Shown here: one piece after another, positions 24,864 through 33,274 of the stretch
Numbering within the stretch: the stretch's first letter is position 1
Layout: each line of letters starts with the position of its first letter
Assembly (NCBI GenBank): GCA_021777845.1
Contig: JAJYDB010000004.1
Coordinates: forward strand, 1-45,745
Length of the DNA stretch: 45,745 nt
Direction of reading: 5' to 3'
Origin: Planctomycetota bacterium
Lineage (GTDB): Bacteria > Planctomycetota > Planctomycetia > Isosphaerales > Isosphaeraceae
The notes under the pieces: generated by a model
Told to the model about the DNA's origin: nothing
The model's database searches: none
What the model saw: the letters and a program-made list of their open reading frames with translations, nothing else
Position numbers and translations under genes: made by a program

Positions 24864-25607
24864 CTACCGATGTGCGTTAATGTCGTCCAAACTGATTCGA
24901 CCGTCGTGCAAGGCCGAGCCGACGAGTGCCGCGGCCACACCCGCGCGCGCAAGCTCATCGAGGTCCTCGACGCCCCTCACGCCTCCGCCGACAATCCACT
25001 CGATGCCGGGACAGGCGCGACGCGTCGCCGCCGGCAGATCGATCTTGCCAACGCCTCTCGAAGTGCCGACCCGGGCGAGATCAAGGAGAATGACCCGCCG
25101 CACTCCCGCGTCAAACGCGGCGCGAGCGATGGCAAGCGGCGATCGGTCGGCCCAATCGGAACCCTCGGCGACGATCGACGCCCCGTCGCGATGGTCGAGA
25201 CTAAACACCACGCGGCTCGGTCCGCCGCGCGCGACGAGTTCGCCCAGCGCCCGCGGTCCGCGCAGCGTCTCCAGGCCCGCGACGACGCACTCGACACCCC
25301 TCTCGAGCAATGGATCGGCGTCGATCGCCGTCCGCACGCCTGCGTCGACCCAACACGCCATCTTGTGTTCACTCATACTTTTGTACAACTCGAGCGAGGG
25401 TGGACCGCCTTCAAGGGCGTCGAGGTCGGCGACGTACAATCGGCTCGCGCCGATCATCGCGCGGAAGGCGAGCGCGGCCTCGAGCGCGTCATCCCCTTGG
25501 AAAAGCCGTGAGTTCAGGCTCTGATAGAGGCGACGATCGCCGCCTGCGGCATGCACCACACGGCCGCGGCGCATGTCGAGAACAGGAATCACTTGGATTT
25601 TCAACAC
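24864..25607 (-). CDS. HisA/HisF-related TIM-barrel protein of the C1 island
   Basis: TIM-barrel protein related to HisA (COG1411), about 247 residues, a family repeatedly found with H4MPT genes but with no assigned reaction. It begins IQVIPVLDMRRGRVVHAAGG, keeping the Asp equivalent to HisA Asp8; the second-half Asp region is SLDHRDG; the phosphate-binding loops are VGGGVRGVEDLDEL and ALVGSALHDGRI. The start is GTG at 25607 or TTG at 25604; longer upstream readings run antisense into the divergent gene and are rejected. It converges on the PTPS-like gene (25-bp gap) and diverges from the MfnD-like gene with essentially no spacer. It may act on a phosphorylated sugar or furan intermediate; unproven. 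Confidence 0.85.
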   Translation of the reverse strand: MLKIQVIPVLDMRRGRVVHAAGGDRRLYQSLNSRLFQGDDALEAALAFRAMIGASRLYVADLDALEGGPPSLELYKSMSEHKMACWVDAGVRTAIDADPLLERGVECVVAGLETLRGPRALGELVARGGPSRVVFSLDHRDGASIVAEGSDWADRSPLAIARAAFDAGVRRVILLDLARVGTSRGVGKIDLPAATRRACPGIEWIVGGGVRGVEDLDELARAGVAAALVGSALHDGRISLDDINAHR

Positions 25608-26685
25608 TGTGGATATCGATCGCACGCCGCACGCACGACGTCGTCTCCTACTGCATGAGTGGGTCGCAGGCGGCGGCCTCGCGGGCGAAAGTCCGCCGGA
25701 ATCTTGGCTCCGCGAGGGCCGCGCCATGCGGGCCGCGCTCGCGCGCGACTTCGCCGCGCTGCCCGATTTCGACGTCGTCGCGACCATCGACGCGCGCTTC
25801 CGCGAGGAGCCCGGAGTAACCTGGAGCACCGTTGCGATCGGCCCCGGCGAGGAAAAAAGCCGTCTGCTCGCGATCGCCCGCGACTCGGATTATACACTCG
25901 CAATCGCCCCGGAGACCGGTGGAATTCTTGCCGAGCGCGCTCTTTGGCTCGACTCGACGCCGACGCGTTCGCTCGGATCGAGCGCGTCTTCGATCGCCGT
26001 CGCGGGCGACAAGGGACGACTCGCGACAATGTTCAAGGCCGCGGGCATTCGCGCGCCGCGCACAACGATCGTCCACCCGTACGCCGGACAAACACCTCCG
26101 TTCGATGGTCCCACCGTCCTAAAGCCGATCGACGGGGCCGGCTGCACGGATACCTTCTATAGCAACACCCACTATCACCATAGACCTGTTCATTTGACTA
26201 GACACATGGTGCTGCAGCAGTACGTTCGCGGGATACCTTCGAGCGCGTGTTTCCTGCTCGACGCGTCGGGACGCGCCAATTTGATCGCCGTCGGACGACA
26301 AGACGTCGTGATCACAAACGGCCGATTTTCGTATCGGGGAGGCTCAATTCCAGCCCCGCGCAATCGTGCCGACGACCAGGTCCGAGCCGCGGTCGGCATC
26401 GTCCCCGGCCTGCGCGGATTCGTCGGCGTCGACTTCATTTGGAATGAGCACGAAGACCGTTCGACCGTGATCGAGATCAACCCCCGACCGACGACTTCGG
26501 TCGTCGCACTGACGCGGTTGCTCGGTCCGGGAAAGCTCGCCCGCGCATGGATCGAGGCCTGCGACAACGCATTCACGAGCGACGACGCGTTTGATCAAAT
26601 CGACGATCAACCCGAACTCGCCTTCGACACCAACGGCCGACTACACTCGTCGTGTTCCTCGCGGAGCACTATCACTCCATCATGA
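25573..26685 (+). CDS. ATP-grasp ligase, MfnD-like (methylofuran biosynthesis)
   Basis: ATP-grasp enzyme of the COG1821 type. The archaeal member MfnD joins tyramine to L-glutamate in methanofuran synthesis; bacterial methylofuran uses tyrosine, so here the acceptor is probably tyrosine or a tyrosine-containing intermediate. Motifs are LLHEWVAGGGLAG (residues 25-37), VAGDKGRLATMFKAAGIRAPRT, TVLKPIDGAGC, MVLQQYVRGIPSSACFL, GFVGVDFIW and VIEINPRPTTS (metal site). The ATG at 25573 overlaps the start of the divergent HisA-like gene; a GTG at 25609 would almost remove the overlap. The stop overlaps the MfnF-like gene (ATGA). Confidence 0.87.
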   Translation: MSRTGITWIFNTVDIDRTPHARRRLLLHEWVAGGGLAGESPPESWLREGRAMRAALARDFAALPDFDVVATIDARFREEPGVTWSTVAIGPGEEKSRLLAIARDSDYTLAIAPETGGILAERALWLDSTPTRSLGSSASSIAVAGDKGRLATMFKAAGIRAPRTTIVHPYAGQTPPFDGPTVLKPIDGAGCTDTFYSNTHYHHRPVHLTRHMVLQQYVRGIPSSACFLLDASGRANLIAVGRQDVVITNGRFSYRGGSIPAPRNRADDQVRAAVGIVPGLRGFVGVDFIWNEHEDRSTVIEINPRPTTSVVALTRLLGPGKLARAWIEACDNAFTSDDAFDQIDDQPELAFDTNGRLHSSCSSRSTITPS

Positions 26686-27707
26686 AACAATGGCTTGCCG
26701 TCGATATCGGGGGTGCGAATCTGAAGGCCGCGCATACGACCGGCGCGGCGTGCGCGGAGCCTTTCGCGCTCTGGAAATCACCTGATCAGCTCGCCGAGAG
26801 ACTGCGCGCGCTCGCCGGGCTCCTGCCTGCGTTCGACATGGTCGCCGTCACGATGACCGCCGAGTTGTGCGACTGTTTCGCGACCAAGAACGACGGCGTC
26901 CGGCACGTGCTCGACGCCGTCGAATCCGCGTTCAACGGCCGCGAGATTCGTGTCTGGACGCTCGACGGACGCTTTCGCGGAGTCGCCGAGGTTCGTATCG
27001 AGCCGGCGTCAGCCGCCGCCTCGAATTGGCTCGCGCTCGCGTCCGTCGCCGCGAGGCTTCTGCCGGCCGAAGCCTCGATTCTAGTCGACGTCGGATCGAC
27101 AACGACCGACCTGATTCCGCTCTCCGGCGGCAATGTCGCCGCGCGCGGACGTACCGACCTTTCACGCATGAGACACGGCGAACTTGTTTATGTCGGGATC
27201 CGTCGAACGCCGGCCTGCGCGGTCGCCGCCTCGATCGAACTCTTCGGATTTGAAACACCCCTCGCCGCCGAATTGTTCGCGACGACGAACGACGTCTACC
27301 TCGCGCTCGGCTCGACGGTCGAGGACCAGGAGGACCGCGACACCGCCGACGGTCGGCCTTCGACGCGCGCGTACGCCCTCGCCCGTCTCGCTCGGTCGGT
27401 CTGCGCCGACCTCAACGAGCTCAACGTGGACGCTGCGCTCGCGATCGCGCGCGCTCTCGACGAAATTGTCGTCGCTCGTCTGGTCGCGGCGGCCCGCAAT
27501 GCCTGCGAGGCAACCGTCGGCGCGCCGCGCGCCGCGATCGTCGCCGGCTCGGGAAGCATCGTCGCGAATCGCGTCGCCCGCGCGCTCGTCGGCACTCACG
27601 GCAACGTCCTGAATCTAAGCGAACTCTGGAGTCCCGCCGCCGCCGACGCCGCCTGCGCATTCGCTCTCATCGAACTCGTGCGCAACGCTAATCTCAACTG
27701 CTCATAA
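26682..27707 (+). CDS. H4MPT-linked C1 transfer protein, MfnF-like (hydantoinase/oxoprolinase fold)
   Basis: ASKHA-fold protein of the H4MPT-linked family (TIGR03123/COG1548). Its archaeal relative MfnF couples the furan-methanamine diphosphate to gamma-glutamyl-tyramine in methanofuran assembly. Motifs are VDIGGANLKAAHT (phosphate 1), SILVDVGSTTTDLIPL (phosphate 2), TDLSRMRHGELVYVGIRRTPAC and VAGSGSIVANRVA. The ATG overlaps the MfnD-like stop by 4 bp, so I reject the reading that starts ten codons earlier; 341 residues. Its place between MfnD- and MfnE-like genes strongly supports a methylofuran role. Confidence 0.9.
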   Translation: MKQWLAVDIGGANLKAAHTTGAACAEPFALWKSPDQLAERLRALAGLLPAFDMVAVTMTAELCDCFATKNDGVRHVLDAVESAFNGREIRVWTLDGRFRGVAEVRIEPASAAASNWLALASVAARLLPAEASILVDVGSTTTDLIPLSGGNVAARGRTDLSRMRHGELVYVGIRRTPACAVAASIELFGFETPLAAELFATTNDVYLALGSTVEDQEDRDTADGRPSTRAYALARLARSVCADLNELNVDAALAIARALDEIVVARLVAAARNACEATVGAPRAAIVAGSGSIVANRVARALVGTHGNVLNLSELWSPAAADAACAFALIELVRNANLNCS

Positions 27708-27722
27708 TAACACGCTACTTGC

Positions 27723-28319
27723 ATGATCGAACTCACGGTTGTCAAAATCGGCGGCAGCTTACTCGAGTGGATCGGCTTGCGCACCGTCCTGACTCGTTAT
27801 TTATCAGAACATACAAGCCGTCGACGACTCCTTATCGCAGGCGGTGGCCTCGCGGCCGACGCCGTCCGCGGCCTCGACCGCGCACACGGACTCAGCCCGG
27901 CGACCGCGCATGACCTCGCGCTGCGCGCCATGGAGATGAACGCACACGCGGTCGCGGAGTGGGCGGGAAATTTGGCGCTCGTCGACGACCCGACGCATTG
28001 GCTCGCGCTGCCCGTCGAATGTCGCGACGCTGTTCTCAACCCGAGAACCTGGCTCGAATTCGACGAACGCACGCATGGAGAACCGCTCCCGCGCTCTTGG
28101 GAAGTCACCTCGGATTCGATCGCCGCGCGCGTTGCGTCGCGCTTCGACGCCGACCTCGAACTTTGGAAAAGCGCAACCCCAAACGGCGTCGTCACCCGCG
28201 CCGTCGTCGCTCAAATCGGACTCGTCGACCCTTATTTCGAGACCGCCGCGCGCGACGTGGGCCGCGTTTTTATCGTCAACCCGCGGGATCACGACGCCCG
28301 CGCGATCGAGTTGAATTAA
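27723..28319 (+). CDS. Amino-acid-kinase-fold protein, MfnE-like
   Basis: A 198-residue protein of the aspartokinase/uridylate-kinase fold. Archaeal MfnE phosphorylates the aminomethyl-furan-methyl phosphate to the diphosphate used by MfnF. The N-terminus TVVKIGGSLLEW is the typical nucleotide-binding start, LLIAGGGLAADAVRGLDRAHGL follows, and the later DSIAARVASRFDADLELWKSA holds the second nucleotide-site region. It starts 15 bp after the MfnF-like gene with no visible ribosome-binding site. It is the last gene of the island; immediately beyond it lie remains of a toxin-antitoxin module on the other strand. Confidence 0.88.
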   Translation: MIELTVVKIGGSLLEWIGLRTVLTRYLSEHTSRRRLLIAGGGLAADAVRGLDRAHGLSPATAHDLALRAMEMNAHAVAEWAGNLALVDDPTHWLALPVECRDAVLNPRTWLEFDERTHGEPLPRSWEVTSDSIAARVASRFDADLELWKSATPNGVVTRAVVAQIGLVDPYFETAARDVGRVFIVNPRDHDARAIELN

Positions 28320-28341
28320 AAGAGACCGGGAAGAAAGTCAC

Positions 28342-28436
28342 GGCTTGCTCGTGGGCCGCCTGAGGGTTCGCCTCGACCCAAACCGCGATACGTCGACCGG
28401 ACCAACAGCTAGACACTCATATATCGGCAGCATCAT
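28342..28436 (-). pseudogene. Truncated mazF-like toxin remnant
   Basis: Only the N-terminal part of a MazF/PemK-type toxin is recognisable: from 28383 down to 28342 the minus strand reads VWVEANPQAAHEQA, matching the conserved start of MazF (V-W-x-D/E-x-x-P-x-x-G-H-E-Q). It is out of frame with the ATG at 28436 that overlaps the antitoxin stop, and the remaining ~80 residues of a toxin are missing, replaced by the end of the mfnE-like gene. The toxin is therefore non-functional. Short match, read by eye. Confidence 0.6.
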
Positions 28437-28688
28437 CGTATTACGTTCACATCCGCCTGTTCGACCGGACCGCCGCTCACCACCCCGAGACGAGGATTCT
28501 TCGCATCGATCCGGTCCAGCAACGCGTTCAACTCAACCTCCCGCGCGGACATGGGAGTGACGATCAATCCTCCGCCTTCAATCGCCGGTTCGACCCGCGA
28601 AGCCTGACTCAGCGCTGATTTGTAAGGCGAAAGACTTTGGGAGCCGCAAAACCAAGCTGTTGGCCGATTTTTGAATTTGAAACCCCAT
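28433..28688 (-). pseudogene. Frameshifted mazE-like antitoxin
   Basis: Two overlapping minus-strand frames together spell an AbrB/MazE-type antitoxin of about 84 residues. The first frame starts at ATG 28688 and reads MGFQIQKSANSLVLRLPKSF, then ALQISAESG, before a premature stop at 28578. The second frame continues with SRVEPAIEGGGLIVTP and ELNALLDRIDAKN, ending at 28433. One base change near 28595-28605 would restore a single frame. The pattern QIQK-NSL-LRLPK followed by G-LIVTP and a LLdrI-N tail is typical of chromosomal MazE. The stop overlaps the ATG of the mazF remnant, as in intact mazEF pairs. Confidence 0.65.
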
Positions 28689-28789
28689 CGTCATCTCACA
28701 AACGAGGGTCATCACGAGCACATCGACTCTAGTCATATCACCTGCGACCATGTATCACACTGTCACTTTGGTCATCCGCCTCGCCCCAA

Positions 28790-28825
28790 CAAAATAAGCG
28801 ACCGACCCAGAGGGGCCGGCCGCTT
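28790..28825 (-). terminator. Intrinsic terminator of groEL
   Basis: On the minus strand AAGCGGCCGGCCC pairs with GGGTCGGTCGCTT (13 bp, two G-U pairs) across a CTCT loop and is followed by ATTTTG. It lies 32 bp beyond the groEL stop. On the plus strand the same arms carry two A-C mismatches, so the signal is directional. Confidence 0.8.
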
Positions 28826-28856
28826 GAGTGCGATTCGCGGAATCGATCACTAACGA

Positions 28857-30485
28857 TCAATACATGTCGTCATAGCCGCCGTGGCCGCCGCCGGCCGCGG
28901 GCTTCTCGTCCTTCGGCGCGTCGGCGATGAGCGCGTCGGAGGTGAGGAGCAAAGTGCTCACGCTTGCGGCGTTTTGCAGCGCCGAGCGGGTGACCTTGGT
29001 CGGGTCGATGATGCCGGCCTTGACCATGTCGGTGTAGACGTCGTTGAGCGCGTCGTAACCGAAGTTGCCGGTTCCTTCGCTGACCTTTGAGACCACCACG
29101 CCGCCGTCCTGACCTGCATTTTCGGCGATCTGGTGAATCGGCGCGGCACAGGCCCTCACGATAATGTTGAAGCCGGTTTGCTCGTCGGCGGTGAGCTTGT
29201 CGGCCTTCACAGTCTTCGAGGCACGCAGCAGGGCCACGCCGCCGCCAGGCAGAATGCCCTCTTCAAGCGCGGCGCGAGTCGCGTGCAGAGCGTCCTCAAC
29301 GCGGGCCTTCTTCTCTTTCATCTCGCTCTCGGTCGCCGCGCCGACGTTGATCTTCGCCACGCCGCCCGCCAGTTTCGCGAGCCGTTCTTCGAGTTTCTCG
29401 CGGTCGTAGTCGCTCTTCGTGTCGGCGATCTCGCGGCGAATCGCCTCGATTCGACCCTTGATCGCGTCGGCCGTACCCGCACCCTCGATGATCGTAGTGT
29501 TGTCCTTGTCGATCATCACCTTCTTCGCACGGCCAAGATCAGCCAGCCCCACGTTCTCAAGCTCGATGCCAAGCGCCTCAAAAATCGGCTTCCCGCCGGT
29601 CAGGACCGCGATGTCTTCAAGCATCGCCTTGCGACGGTCGCCGTAGCCGGGAGCTTTCACCGCCGCGCAGCGGAACGTCCCGCGCAGCTTATTAATGACG
29701 AGCGTCGCAAGCGCCTCGCCTTCAATGTCCTCGGCGATCAAGAGCAAGGGCTTGCCGGTCTGCGCGACCTTCTCAAGCACCGGCACGAGATCTTTAACAG
29801 ACGAAATCTTTTTCTCGTGAATCAAGATGTAGGCGTCTTCGAGAACCGCTTCCATCGTGGTGGGGTTCGTCGCGAAGTATGGGCTGAGATAGCCGCGGTC
29901 GAACTGCATGCCTTCGACCCACTCAACCTCGGTCTTCAGGCTCTTGCCCTCTTCGACCGTGATCACACCGTCTTTGCCGACCTTCTCGGTCGCCTCGGCG
30001 ATCATCTTGCCGATCTCGGCGTCGAAGTTCGAGGCGACCGTCGCCACCTGCTCGGTCTCCTTCGAGTCCTTCACCTTAGTACTCAACTTGTGCAGCTCGG
30101 CCACAATGTCGGCGACCGCCTTGTCCATCCCGCGCTTCATCAACATCGGGTTCACACCCGCGACGACCGCCTTCAAGCCTTCGTTATAAATGGCTTCGGC
30201 CATCACGGTCGCGGTCGTGGTGCCGTCACCGGCAATGTCGGAAGTCTTGCTCGCGACCTCCTTCACCATTTTCGCGCCCATGTCTTCATACTTGTCTTCC
30301 AGTTCGATCTCCTTCGCCACCGTGACGCCGTCCTTCGTCACCGTCGGCGAACCGAACGACTTCTGGATAATGACGTTACGGCCGCGGGGGCCGAGCGTCA
30401 CCTTGACGGCGCGGGCGAGCTTCGCCACCCCGCGCTGCATCGCCTGACGTGCTTCTTGGTCAAACGCGATCATCTTCGCGGCCAT
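28857..30485 (-). CDS. groEL: Chaperonin GroEL (60 kDa)
   Basis: Group I chaperonin large subunit, 542 residues, which folds proteins in an ATP-driven double ring with GroES. Landmarks are [32 protein letters not shown] (nucleotide-binding start), [22 protein letters not shown] and ALLRASK. The C-terminus ends [10 protein letters not shown] rather than in repeated GGM units, a difference seen in several planctomycete GroEL copies. GGGAGA lies upstream of the ATG. It follows groES after 114 bp on the same strand and is closed by an intrinsic terminator. Confidence 0.98.
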   Translation of the reverse strand: MAAKMIAFDQEARQAMQRGVAKLARAVKVTLGPRGRNVIIQKSFGSPTVTKDGVTVAKEIELEDKYEDMGAKMVKEVASKTSDIAGDGTTTATVMAEAIYNEGLKAVVAGVNPMLMKRGMDKAVADIVAELHKLSTKVKDSKETEQVATVASNFDAEIGKMIAEATEKVGKDGVITVEEGKSLKTEVEWVEGMQFDRGYLSPYFATNPTTMEAVLEDAYILIHEKKISSVKDLVPVLEKVAQTGKPLLLIAEDIEGEALATLVINKLRGTFRCAAVKAPGYGDRRKAMLEDIAVLTGGKPIFEALGIELENVGLADLGRAKKVMIDKDNTTIIEGAGTADAIKGRIEAIRREIADTKSDYDREKLEERLAKLAGGVAKINVGAATESEMKEKKARVEDALHATRAALEEGILPGGGVALLRASKTVKADKLTADEQTGFNIIVRACAAPIHQIAENAGQDGGVVVSKVSEGTGNFGYDALNDVYTDMVKAGIIDPTKVTRSALQNAASVSTLLLTSDALIADAPKDEKPAAGGGHGGYDDMY

Positions 30486-30599
30486 CTGCTGGAGTCTCCC
30501 TTTGAATCCGATCTAGTGTCGAGCGTGTATCTTGAATGCGGTCTGTGGTGCGACCCTACCGCTTAACAATGTGCGGCCGAGTATTCGCACGGCGAGCCG

Positions 30600-30890
30600 T
30601 CAATCGACAATCGCGAGGATGTCCTCTTCGCGCATCAAGAGAACTTTCTGATCGCCGTTGATCTTGAATTCCTCACCGGCGTAAGAGGTAAAGAGCACGT
30701 GGTCGCCGGCCTTCACCTGCAACTCACGGCGCTTGCCGTCCTTCGTCACGCGACCCTCGCCCACCGCCACGACTTTGCCTTTTTGCGGCTTATCCTTGGC
30801 GGTGTCGGGCAGAACAATACCGCCCGCAGTCGTTCCCTTCGCTTCCTCGCGCTCGACGACCACACGGTCGCCCAATGGCTTCAGATTCAT
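30600..30890 (-). CDS. groES: Co-chaperonin GroES (10 kDa)
   Basis: GroEL co-chaperonin, 96 residues, beginning [18 protein letters not shown] and ending ILAIVD. The [24 protein letters not shown] block includes the mobile loop (residues about 17-33) that contacts GroEL. The ATG at 30890 has GGGGAG six bases upstream; seven additional codons of the open frame are excluded. I looked for a CIRCE inverted repeat upstream and found none, so HrcA control is not supported by this sequence. Confidence 0.97.
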   Translation of the reverse strand: MNLKPLGDRVVVEREEAKGTTAGGIVLPDTAKDKPQKGKVVAVGEGRVTKDGKRRELQVKAGDHVLFTSYAGEEFKINGDQKVLLMREEDILAIVD

Positions 30891-31302
30891 CGACGCTCTC
30901 CCCACGTGCAAAAACCCCGCCTCGACTCGCCGCTGCAGTCAACCCAACAGCGGATGACCCGCGCACGACCCAAGGACTGTGTTCTCAACCCGTCGTCACT
31001 TCCAATACGAGCAATCTCACCGAGCCCTAACTCGACAGTCGCTCTTCACTCGCAACTCTGTATGCAACCGTCGTGCCCACGCCCGTCTGGGTCGTAAGAT
31101 CCTTCATTAAGAACACTTGCGCCGGACGCTTAGGGCTGAGCAAAGCCTCCGACGGCTGCCGCGACTGGAAGGGACGACACGATCGACTGCCGAATTGGCA
31201 GTTGCCCGGGCACACCCGACGTCGCGGACGCCGCTCGGTAAAGGTTTCCGAAGGAGGGTCGCGTCCCGACGTCAGCCCAACCAGAGAATCCAACGGGCAG
31301 CC
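30891..31302. other. Intergenic region upstream of groES
   Basis: About 410 bp between the groES start and the end of the lipoprotein gene, both on the minus strand, so it should contain the groES promoter and any terminator of the upstream unit. I see no CIRCE element, hairpin or convincing promoter. An 88-codon minus-strand frame (31027-31293) has biased composition and no recognisable motif, and I do not call it. Confidence 0.5.
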
Positions 31303-31818
31303 TTACTTGAGTTCGAACTGCAGCGGAGGATTGTCCAAACTGGGGGCGACGCTCGCCTTGAGGCCTGATCGCTCGACATTGTTATACTTACCACGCAGGA
31401 GATCGGTCTTCTTTTTCGCAAGTTCTTTCTTATTCTTCGGCGCGAGGAAGCCCGGCTTGTCCACGCCGGCCTCCGGAACGCTCGAAATTGAAACCAGAAA
31501 CTCGCCCGCCGGCGCGCCGTCGCCGGGCGAGTAGGTGCCGAGAATAAAGGCGCCGTCGGCATCTGTCCGCGCGGTCGGGTTCGGAACGTCTTGATTCGAC
31601 TCGGTCTTCAGCGGCTTGACCGGCTTAAAAACGATTAGTGCGTCAACAACCGGCGCGCCTTTAAATGTCACTTTTCCTTGAGTTGGATAAACCTCGACAA
31701 CGTCGTCCGGTGTACCACAAGCCGTGAGGCACCCAAGGGTAACCACGAATGATAGAGCGTCTCGGACGCGACGGATCGATCGCACGACGTCGCCGCGCGG
31801 AGGCTGATTAACGTTCAT
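31303..31818 (-). CDS. Planctomycete transthyretin-like lipoprotein
   Basis: Secreted lipoprotein of 171 residues. A hydrophobic signal (about residues 21-33) ends in the lipobox LTAC with Cys34. The mature part has the pattern VYPTQGKVTFKGAPVVDALIVFKP followed by TARTDADGAFILGTYSPGDGAPAGEFLVSI, a carboxypeptidase-regulatory/transthyretin-like beta-sandwich widespread in planctomycetes. Such genes usually follow a DUF1559 gene, as here (90 bp downstream of it, same strand), which suggests co-expression. The start could be a little later, since the first ~20 residues are polar. Function unknown; probably cell-surface. Confidence 0.85.
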   Translation of the reverse strand: MNVNQPPRGDVVRSIRRVRDALSFVVTLGCLTACGTPDDVVEVYPTQGKVTFKGAPVVDALIVFKPVKPLKTESNQDVPNPTARTDADGAFILGTYSPGDGAPAGEFLVSISSVPEAGVDKPGFLAPKNKKELAKKKTDLLRGKYNNVERSGLKASVAPSLDNPPLQFELK

Positions 31819-31908
31819 CGCAATTGGGCCCCTCTGGAATGATTAGGCCTCATTTAGACGCGGTCGTCCCACTCCCCGCGGCCGACCTCTCGCCGCGGCC
31901 GAGACCGG

Positions 31909-32940
31909 TCAGTACGAGTCAGCGGAAAGAATCTCGCCGCGGTTGTAGGTGATGATCGCGACGAAAACCGCGGGGTTTGTCGACTGTTTAATGAAGTGGA
32001 CCGAGCCGTCGGCGAAGGCGTGATTCGCACCGCCGGGGTGGAACGAGTAGACTTCGTTGTTACTACTCCAATTGGTGTGAAAGTTGGAGCAATCGCCGTC
32101 GGTGTAGAATTCGCTTCCGTAATCGGCCCAACCCGCTCCGGAGCCTGAATTTCCCGCGGAAATCGGATAATTACAGTAGCCAGGAATATTCGTGACCCCG
32201 TATTGAACCTGTGTCCCGCGGAGATAAAAGAATGGCCGCCCGGCATCCTCCGACATCAAAATTGTATTGGAGGACCCATCGGTAATGTCGGCGAAACGAC
32301 GCAGCACGTTTCCCTTCAAAAGGCCCTTCGGCGCACCCGCGGAAGGGTCGTACGGAACGTTGTTGCGGGCCATCCAGCCTTCATCGATACCGTCGTCGAC
32401 GGCGTAGTCGCCGGCGGCCAAAGTCGCCGTATTGCCGACGAACGGGTCGACTATCGTCTCGGTTCGAAAGCCCGGACCAGACGGACAAATCATGAAATTA
32501 AGCTGCGTCCCGACAATTGTCGAATTGATCGGGTCGGGAAACAGCTTGGTCATATTGTAACCATTGAACATTTGCACATTGTCCGTATACGCCAACACAA
32601 ACGGCACCCAGGCGTGGATGTTGATCGGGTATTGGCAAACTTCGTTGAGTTGGATCGGGCAAGGTTGGATGAAGTCGGGGAACGTATTGAGCTCGCCCGC
32701 ATTTGCGAGGAGGTCGTTGGTGATCGCCCAGGTGGGAGGGAGGAAACCGCGCGAGCTTTCAAAATTGTGGAATCCGAGGGCGATCTGCTTCAGATTATTC
32801 ACGCACTGGGCACGGCGGGCGGCCTCGCGGGCGGACTGCACCGCGGGCAGCAGCAGCGCGATCAGCGTGGCGATAATCGCAATCACGACCAAGAGTTCGA
32901 TCAGCGTGAAGCCGCGTAGCGAGTGACGGCGAGCGTTCAA
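31909..32940 (-). CDS. DUF1559 domain-containing protein with pilin-like N-terminus
   Basis: Planctomycete-specific DUF1559 protein of 343 residues. The N-terminus is a type IV pilin/pseudopilin signal: a short basic leader, [20 protein letters not shown] with the Gly-Phe cleavage site and Glu5, then [17 protein letters not shown]. The C-terminal part has the family H-x9-DG element [18 protein letters not shown]. The protein is expected to be processed by a prepilin peptidase and assembled or anchored at the cell surface. Planctomycetes carry tens of paralogues; the individual function is unknown. It is paired with the downstream lipoprotein gene. Confidence 0.95.
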   Translation of the reverse strand: MNARRHSLRGFTLIELLVVIAIIATLIALLLPAVQSAREAARRAQCVNNLKQIALGFHNFESSRGFLPPTWAITNDLLANAGELNTFPDFIQPCPIQLNEVCQYPINIHAWVPFVLAYTDNVQMFNGYNMTKLFPDPINSTIVGTQLNFMICPSGPGFRTETIVDPFVGNTATLAAGDYAVDDGIDEGWMARNNVPYDPSAGAPKGLLKGNVLRRFADITDGSSNTILMSEDAGRPFFYLRGTQVQYGVTNIPGYCNYPISAGNSGSGAGWADYGSEFYTDGDCSNFHTNWSSNNEVYSFHPGGANHAFADGSVHFIKQSTNPAVFVAIITYNRGEILSADSY

Positions 32941-33274
32941 GGTAGGGACCTCGTGCGGGGTTTGGCGGGGTGATTACGCCTCCGAAAGAGTTATAAAAAT
33001 CGACCGTAGCGAAGGGGTGTGGATCGCGCGAATCTTTGTCGAAGAAGTCGACGCTGCAGACCCTCCGCTGTTGCTTTCGGCGCGCCGCGATGTTGATTTC
33101 GGGCAACATTGCTTTCTTTGACACGTCGGGCCGCCACAATCCGACCTACGATGCGTATCAATCTTGACAGCGACGAGCGCATAGTGTCATTCTGTATAGA
33201 ACATCGTGCGGTTTCGATCGCGGTTGCTCGCCTCGGTTTGACTTCGATCGCTCCACTGATCCAAGGGCCGACTC
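32941..33274. other. Divergent promoter region between the DUF1559 and beta-propeller genes
   Basis: About 330 bp separating two divergent starts. It is AT-richer than the neighbours near 33150-33210. A TTGACA hexamer occurs near 33164 but the only good -10-like TATAGA is 25 bases further on, so I do not call a promoter. No repeat or hairpin stood out. Confidence 0.4.

Noticed and set aside
29133-30566. 477-codon plus-strand frame opposite groEL
   Set aside because: Antisense shadow of a strongly conserved gene; no recognisable domain.
30891-31030. Possible CIRCE (HrcA operator) upstream of groES
   Set aside because: No TTAGCACTC-N9-GAGTGCTAA-like inverted repeat found; CTAACTC near 31028 has no partner.
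31027-31293. 88-codon minus-strand frame upstream of groES
   Set aside because: No ribosome-binding site, no motif, and an Arg/Ser/Pro-rich composition like the shadow frames.
33164-33200. Sigma-70-like promoter (TTGACA ... TATAGA)
   Set aside because: The spacing of 25 bases is too long for a standard promoter.
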